From UBA1858 sp965658595 (GTDB taxonomy: Bacteria > Pseudomonadota > Gammaproteobacteria > UBA4575): a stretch of DNA of 12,512 bases. The DNA is taken from positions 1-12,512 of the forward strand of contig CBFHSW010000067.1 in NCBI GenBank assembly GCA_965658595.1, read 5' to 3'. The position numbers and the translations under genes were made by a program. Below are positions 8,654-12,512 of this stretch, one piece after another (within the stretch, counting starts at the first letter, position 1; each line of letters begins with the position of its first letter). Under the pieces are notes generated by a model. The model did no database searches. It saw nothing but the letters and a program-made list of their open reading frames with translations, and was not told the origin of the DNA.

Positions 8654-8681
8654 ATATCAGGGCGAGGATGATTTTTTCAAG
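8654..8681 (-). promoter_or_regulatory. Candidate sigma-32 heat-shock promoter for dnaK
   Basis: In the 131-base grpE-dnaK gap the minus strand reads CTTGAAA (8681-8675), 12 bases, then CCCTGATAT (8662-8654). The first is an exact match to the sigma-32 -35 core. The second is a partial match to the -10 consensus CCCCATNTA. It lies about 80 bases upstream of the dnaK ATG. An inverted repeat AGGGC/GCCCT overlaps both elements. The promoter would give dnaK-dnaJ a heat-shock transcript independent of hrcA-grpE read-through. This is a sequence match only. Confidence 0.55.
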
Positions 8682-8706
8682 CCCTAAGATGAGTTTTATT
8701 TGCTAT

Positions 8707-9348
8707 TTATGTGTCTACGGCCTTGGACACAATCACCATAGCGGGCCGTAGTAAGCGATCATTCAAAAGATAACCCTTCTGCATTACCGATATAACTGTA
8801 TTGGGCTCATGTTCAGCACTAGGTTGCATAGTGATGGCTTGATGATGATTGGGATCAAAGCTCTCACCCACTGGGTTGACCTCGATAATATTAAACTTCA
8901 CCAGCACCTGCGTAAGCATTTTCAGTGTCAGGTCCGTGCCCTCACGTAATTTCTCTGCATCAGCATCTTCAACACTCAAACCGAGTTCTAGGCTATCTTT
9001 AACGGCTAACAAATCATTACCGAACTTCTCTAATGCAAATTTATGTGCAGATTGCACATCTTTTTCGGCACGACGCTTCACATTTTCAAGTTCAGCCACA
9101 GAACGCGTATACAACTCCCAATTAGCAGTGCTTTTTTCTGACGCTTCTTGCAAAGCTTGTTGAAGCTGTTCAACAGACAACTCGGCGTCATTATCCGGTG
9201 CAGACTCTGTATTTTGTTCTTGTTCCGTATGTTGATCTGAGGTCTGTTTGGAAGCTTGATCGGTAATAGTGCTGTCCTCAGGCACTGGTTCAAGTTCTAT
9301 ATTGTCATTATCTTCAACATCACCAGTTGATTCCGAATGATTGGACAT
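8707..9348 (-). CDS. grpE: Nucleotide exchange factor GrpE
   Basis: GrpE releases ADP from DnaK and resets its cycle. With the start chosen here it has 213 residues (E. coli 197). The first 55 or so residues are acidic and low in complexity, probably disordered. A long coiled-coil helix follows (about 57-125, including LENVKRRAEKDVQ). The C-terminal beta domain carries the family signature: FDPNHHQAI near 164-172 and GYLLNDRLLRPAMVIVSKA at 192-210. The frame is open up to a TTG directly after the hrcA stop. The ATG at 9346-9348 is preferred because AGGGA (9356-9360) lies seven bases upstream and the extra 16 residues resemble no GrpE start. It is 48 bases downstream of hrcA and probably co-transcribed with it. 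Confidence 0.95.
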   Translation of the reverse strand: MSNHSESTGDVEDNDNIELEPVPEDSTITDQASKQTSDQHTEQEQNTESAPDNDAELSVEQLQQALQEASEKSTANWELYTRSVAELENVKRRAEKDVQSAHKFALEKFGNDLLAVKDSLELGLSVEDADAEKLREGTDLTLKMLTQVLVKFNIIEVNPVGESFDPNHHQAITMQPSAEHEPNTVISVMQKGYLLNDRLLRPAMVIVSKAVDT

Positions 9349-9355
9349 AAAAAAT

Positions 9356-9360
9356 TCCCT
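9356..9360 (-). promoter_or_regulatory. grpE ribosome binding site
   Basis: The minus strand reads AGGGA seven bases before the ATG at 9346-9348. It is the only good Shine-Dalgarno match between the hrcA stop and the conserved GrpE sequence. It decides for this ATG over the upstream in-frame TTG at 9394-9396. Confidence 0.65.
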
Positions 9361-9396
9361 GAGTTGATTAATACTTGCTTGTATATGTGGGTGCAA

Positions 9397-10455
9397 TTAA
9401 TCGGAATTCAAGGCTTCACTGAGTAATTTTGCTGTCACATCGACAATTGGTATGACGCGGTCATAGGCCATGCGTGTAGGCCCAACGACTGCCAGCACAC
9501 CTTTGACGTCCTGATTTGCGTGATACGGGGCTGTTACCACACTGCAATCATCAAAAACTTGGTAGCCAGATTCACTACCTATAAATATTTGCACCCCGGT
9601 GGCACAAATGCAGCGGTCTAATAAATGTAGAACTTCTTTTTTATGATTAAAGGCATCGAATAAGCCTCGTAGAGTGTCGACACTGGACAATTCTTCAAAT
9701 TCCATCAAATTGGTCTGACCATCGACAATGTAATTTGGGGAACTATCTTCCTCTTGAGTGAATATCTTCTCACCCAGCGTGATCGCAGTACGCATCAGCT
9801 GATCCATATCATGCCGGACAGCATCTAAATCACTAAGGAGTATTTTCCTCACTTCTTGGAGTGTGCGCCCGGCTAAAACATCATTCAGGTAGTTGGCGGC
9901 CTCTCTGAGCTCACTGGAGCTATACTCTCTATCCAGATTAATAATTCGGTTATGCACCTCTTTCTTATCGACCACTAAAATGGCCAACACGCGCTGATCA
10001 GACAAACTTAAAAATTCAATTTGTCTAAAGGCTGCCTTGTGATGATGAGGGACAGTCACCACACCGGCCATGTGAGTCAGTGATGACAACAGACTGGTGG
10101 CTGTTTCCACTACTCCTTGCGTCGTTTCTTGAGGTGAAGTTAAACGTGATTTAAGACCAGACACCATAGAAGAATTTAGAGGCTTCACTTCGAGCATAGT
10201 ATCGACAAATAATCGATAGCCTTGCGCAGTTGGGACACGTCCAGCTGAGGTGTGAGGTGAATGTAGATAACCCAAGTTTTCTAATTCTGACATCACATTA
10301 CGCACAGTTGCAGGACTCACATCCAGCTCAGAAGCACGCGCAAGCGTCCTGGAACCAATTGGTTGCCCATCTTGAATGAAACTCTGCACCAACACTCTGA
10401 ATAAGTGCTGGGTGCGAGCATCCAGTTGTTGTCTGTTGTCGATATTATTTGCCAT
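9397..10455 (-). CDS. hrcA: Heat-inducible transcription repressor HrcA
   Basis: HrcA is the repressor that binds CIRCE operators (an inverted repeat of TTAGCACTC) at chaperone genes and depends on GroE for activity. The 352-residue length is usual for the family. An N-terminal winged helix-turn-helix is clear: QPIGSRTLAR near 31-40, SPATVRNVMSELENLGYL at 47-64, then SPHTSAGRVPTAQGYRLFVD at 66-85, the most diagnostic family stretch. The rest is the GAF-like dimerisation region, ending with GPTRMAYDRVIPIVDVTAKLLSEAL. The ATG has no strong ribosome site. No CIRCE element is seen upstream of it or before grpE, dnaK or dnaJ, so its operator is probably elsewhere, most likely at groESL. That location is inference. 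Confidence 0.96.
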   Translation of the reverse strand: MANNIDNRQQLDARTQHLFRVLVQSFIQDGQPIGSRTLARASELDVSPATVRNVMSELENLGYLHSPHTSAGRVPTAQGYRLFVDTMLEVKPLNSSMVSGLKSRLTSPQETTQGVVETATSLLSSLTHMAGVVTVPHHHKAAFRQIEFLSLSDQRVLAILVVDKKEVHNRIINLDREYSSSELREAANYLNDVLAGRTLQEVRKILLSDLDAVRHDMDQLMRTAITLGEKIFTQEEDSSPNYIVDGQTNLMEFEELSSVDTLRGLFDAFNHKKEVLHLLDRCICATGVQIFIGSESGYQVFDDCSVVTAPYHANQDVKGVLAVVGPTRMAYDRVIPIVDVTAKLLSEALNSD

Positions 10456-10944
10456 TCTGTTTACTACTGTGAGCCAATTTATATAACTTTGCTATGAAGA
10501 TTAAATAGCTGTCGCCCAAAAAACTCTAGTCCTGCTGTATTCAGCATATTTCCGGATAGGTCTTAACTCATGCCTCAACAGGCAAAAGATCTTGACCTAC
10601 AGTCATACCTTACATCTATAGCATACAGGTAGACTTAGCAAAAGCTATGGCCCATGTAAAAGGGTTATTTGACCTGCACGTAAGCTGTCTTGAGCGCGAA
10701 CTTAACGCTTTATTCACAAACACCCAGGAAAGCTGAGGCTGTAGCCAACTTCACTCTATGACAGAATTCAGAGCCTAAAATACTGAAAAAATCCTGTCTT
10801 TGAGTTGTTATTTTTGAATAATGAGAGCACTCCAATGTGCAGCATACAAATCCAAACATTCAGGTCCGCAATTAATAGCAGACAATGGTGTATTTTCGTG
10901 CTAAAAAGCGCGAATTATCTATTCCAAAATAAGACCATATTGTT
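10456..10944. other. Divergent intergenic region with no supported gene
   Basis: These 489 bases separate hrcA (minus) from the fusion gene (plus) and should contain both promoters. I could not identify either with confidence; TATATAAA about 25-30 bases before hrcA is a possible -10 region. Small structures are present: TGCTG-TATT-CAGCA at 10533-10546, TGCCT-CAAC-AGGCA at 10571-10584, and a nested repeat GACAG...TTCAG...CTGAA...CTGTC at 10760-10798. None is followed by a T-run that would make a clear terminator. Two tiny plus-strand frames exist (10570-10632, 20 codons; 10647-10736, 29 codons). The second has no ribosome site, and the first has only a weak one. No tRNA or known riboswitch was recognised. 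Confidence 0.6.
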
Positions 10945-12324
10945 ATGAACAACATCGACCCCAAAGTAGTGATTGGTAGTCAAGAATGGTGCGCAATCCC
11001 AAGTCTAGACATACCTGCAATCAAAGCTAGAGTTGACTCAGGAGCACAAACTTCCTCTTTGCATGCAATCAATATTCAACCCTTCAAAAAAAATGGTGAG
11101 TTATGGGTTAGCTTCGATATACATCCACTCCAAAAAAACAGATCCACCATAATATCTTCAGAAGCTAAGGTCATTGATAGAAGAATAATAAAGAGTTCAA
11201 CCGGTAACACTGATAAGCGTTATGTGATTTATATGGATCTCTGTTTGGGTGGGAAAAACTGGAAAATACAAGCAACTCTGTCTAATCGTGATTCTATGGG
11301 TTATCGCATGTTGCTGGGCCGTGAAGCCATGAGTGGACATATCCTTGTTGATCCAGCGGCCAGTTTTACTCAAGGCGAACACACTCAAGACGATATTAGA
11401 GAATTGTATAAGCATCCAGTGAAAGCTATGAATGGCTTAAAAATCGGCATCCTTGCAAGCAATCCTAACTTATACAGCAATCAAAGATTATTAGAGGCTG
11501 GCGAACAGCTCGGTCATGATATGCAATTCCTAAATATTAAACAGTGCTTCATGAAACTGGATGATAGTCCTGAGGTATATACACGTGGTGGCAATTTATT
11601 GAGTGAATTTGACGCCATCATCCCACGCATTAGACCTAGCGTGACATATTACGGGTGCTCATTAGTACGTCAATTCGAAAATATTGGAGCCTTCACTCTG
11701 AACTCATCGAGTGCAATTACACACTCAAGAGATAAATTGCATTCGCTGCAGTTACTTCAGAAAAGTGGCTTGAATATTCCTACAACCGGCTTTGCAAATT
11801 CTCCTATTGATACTGAAGATTTAATCGAGATGGTTGGTGGTGCCCCTTTAATAGTGAAACTACTTGAGGGAGCTCAAGGTAAGGGGGTAGTGCTTGCAGA
11901 GACACACAAAGCTGCGGAAAGTGTGATTAATGCATTCAAATCACTCAAAGCCAATTTATTAGTGCAAGAATTCATAAAAGAAGCTAATGGAAAAGATATT
12001 CGCTGTTTTGTAATCAATGAAAAGGTAATTGCATCTATCCAACGAGAGGCACCACCAGGTGAATTCAGAGCTAATGTTCATTTAGGCGGCAAAGCCACAA
12101 AAATTAAAATCACACCAGCAGAGAGAAAACTTGCAATCAAGGCCACAAAAGTAATGGGATTAAAAGTTGCTGGAGTCGATATTATTCGTTCTGATAAAGG
12201 CCCTTTACTACTTGAAGTCAACTCATCACCAGGACTAGAAGGTGTAGAAAATGCCACCGGCATAGATGTCAGCATGATGATGATAGAAGCTATACAAAGA
12301 GAATGTCATTGGAAGGCAAAATAA
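10945..12324 (+). CDS. Fusion of RimB-like retropepsin-fold domain and RimK glutamate ligase
   Basis: This 459-residue protein has two domains. Residues about 5-140 match the RimB/'ATP-dependent zinc protease' family (DUF785 type), with the retropepsin-like motif ARVDSGAQTSSLHA at 28-41 (candidate catalytic D31) and YRMLLGREAM at 120-129. After a linker of about 20 residues, residues 164-455 align along their whole length with RimK, the ATP-grasp ligase that adds glutamates to the C-terminus of ribosomal protein S6. Visible RimK features are LVRQFENIGA, SRDKLHSLQLL, MVGGAPLIVKLLEGAQGKG (the ATP-binding loop) and the metal ligands D412, E424 and N426, spaced as in E. coli (D248, E260, N262). 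RimK alone is about 300 residues. The ATG lacks a clear ribosome site. Met162 could in principle start a free RimK, but also without a good site. In Pseudomonas rimB and rimK are separate genes in one operon. The domain identities are strong; the substrate is inferred. Confidence 0.9.
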   Translation: MNNIDPKVVIGSQEWCAIPSLDIPAIKARVDSGAQTSSLHAINIQPFKKNGELWVSFDIHPLQKNRSTIISSEAKVIDRRIIKSSTGNTDKRYVIYMDLCLGGKNWKIQATLSNRDSMGYRMLLGREAMSGHILVDPAASFTQGEHTQDDIRELYKHPVKAMNGLKIGILASNPNLYSNQRLLEAGEQLGHDMQFLNIKQCFMKLDDSPEVYTRGGNLLSEFDAIIPRIRPSVTYYGCSLVRQFENIGAFTLNSSSAITHSRDKLHSLQLLQKSGLNIPTTGFANSPIDTEDLIEMVGGAPLIVKLLEGAQGKGVVLAETHKAAESVINAFKSLKANLLVQEFIKEANGKDIRCFVINEKVIASIQREAPPGEFRANVHLGGKATKIKITPAERKLAIKATKVMGLKVAGVDIIRSDKGPLLLEVNSSPGLEGVENATGIDVSMMMIEAIQRECHWKAK

Positions 12325-12370
12325 CACTAAGAGTCTTTTGATGACTGGTGTCTATCATAACTCTCCCAAA

Positions 12371-12445
12371 AACCCTGTATTAACACTCAAAACTACAGCT
12401 GATCACATTCAGTCATAGTTCCATGTGATCGGCCTTATCAGGGTT
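12371..12445. repeat. Nested inverted repeats downstream of the fusion gene
   Basis: An inner repeat pairs CTGATCACAT (12399-12408) with ATGTGATCGG (12423-12432), ten base pairs including one G-U, around a 14-base loop. An outer repeat pairs AACCCTG (12371-12377) with CAGGGTT (12439-12445). Read on the minus strand the outer stem runs into five T, so it could end transcription arriving from a gene to the right. Read on the plus strand there is no T-run. Another small hairpin, TGATGAC-TGGT-GTCTATCA, lies at about 12339-12357. No gene is seen from 12325 to the end. Confidence 0.45.
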
Positions 12446-12512
12446 ATACATCAATATTTAGGCCACTAATCACTAAATTTATTATCACTATAGAGTAAAA
12501 ATCGGACTGTTA

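Noticed and set aside
9349..9396. Extended GrpE start at TTG directly after the hrcA stop
   Set aside because: The 16 extra residues are not GrpE-like, and the downstream ATG has a good AGGGA ribosome site.
10571..10584. TGCCT-CAAC-AGGCA hairpin as a terminator
   Set aside because: The stem is only five base pairs and no T-run follows it on either strand; the plus strand continues with AAAAG.
10647..10736. Small plus-strand gene of 29 codons in the hrcA upstream gap
   Set aside because: It has no Shine-Dalgarno sequence at a usable distance and no recognisable family; a frame this short is expected by chance.
10824..10850. CIRCE-like sequence: AGAGCACTC, nine bases, then GCATACAAA
   Set aside because: The left arm matches seven of nine CIRCE bases and the spacing is right, but the right arm matches only five and the dyad symmetry is lost. 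It is also about 370 bases from hrcA.
10875..10904. Second CIRCE-like pair: ATAGCAGAC and TCGTGCTAA upstream of the fusion gene
   Set aside because: The spacer is 12 instead of 9 bases and the arms do not pair well with each other.

Overview
The window looks like core chromosome from a moderately AT-rich gammaproteobacterium. On the minus strand (right to left) it carries hrcA-grpE-dnaK-dnaJ-dapB-carA-carB, an order found in several gammaproteobacterial lineages, where greA often follows carB; greA would lie beyond position 1. CarB and CarA align with their E. coli counterparts almost without gaps. HrcA presence argues against an enteric host. I cannot name a genus from the sequence alone.

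Layout: the minus-strand block runs from 10455 (start of hrcA) to 28 (end of carB). It groups the HrcA heat-shock repressor with the Hsp70 machine (GrpE, DnaK, DnaJ), then a lysine/cell-wall gene (dapB), then both subunits of carbamoyl-phosphate synthetase. Three places inside the block carry readable control signals: a sigma-32-like promoter between grpE and dnaK, a strong hairpin with a T-rich tail between dnaK and dnaJ, and a near-perfect intrinsic terminator between dapB and carA. The last leaves only 24 bases before the carA start codon, so it looks like an attenuator rather than a simple operon end.

A 489-base gap without a convincing gene (10456-10944) separates hrcA from a divergent plus-strand gene, 10945-12324. 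This is the least ordinary gene here. It encodes one 459-residue protein with an N-terminal retropepsin-like RimB/'zinc protease' (DUF785-type) domain and a complete C-terminal RimK ATP-grasp glutamate ligase. The last 188 bases hold nested inverted repeats and no gene.

No mobile element, CRISPR array, tRNA or rRNA was found. Most of the window is conserved housekeeping DNA. The points worth a second look are the protease-ligase fusion, the carA leader terminator, the dnaK-dnaJ hairpin, a Thr-to-Ile change in the third Hsp70 signature of DnaK, and the lack of a CIRCE operator beside hrcA.
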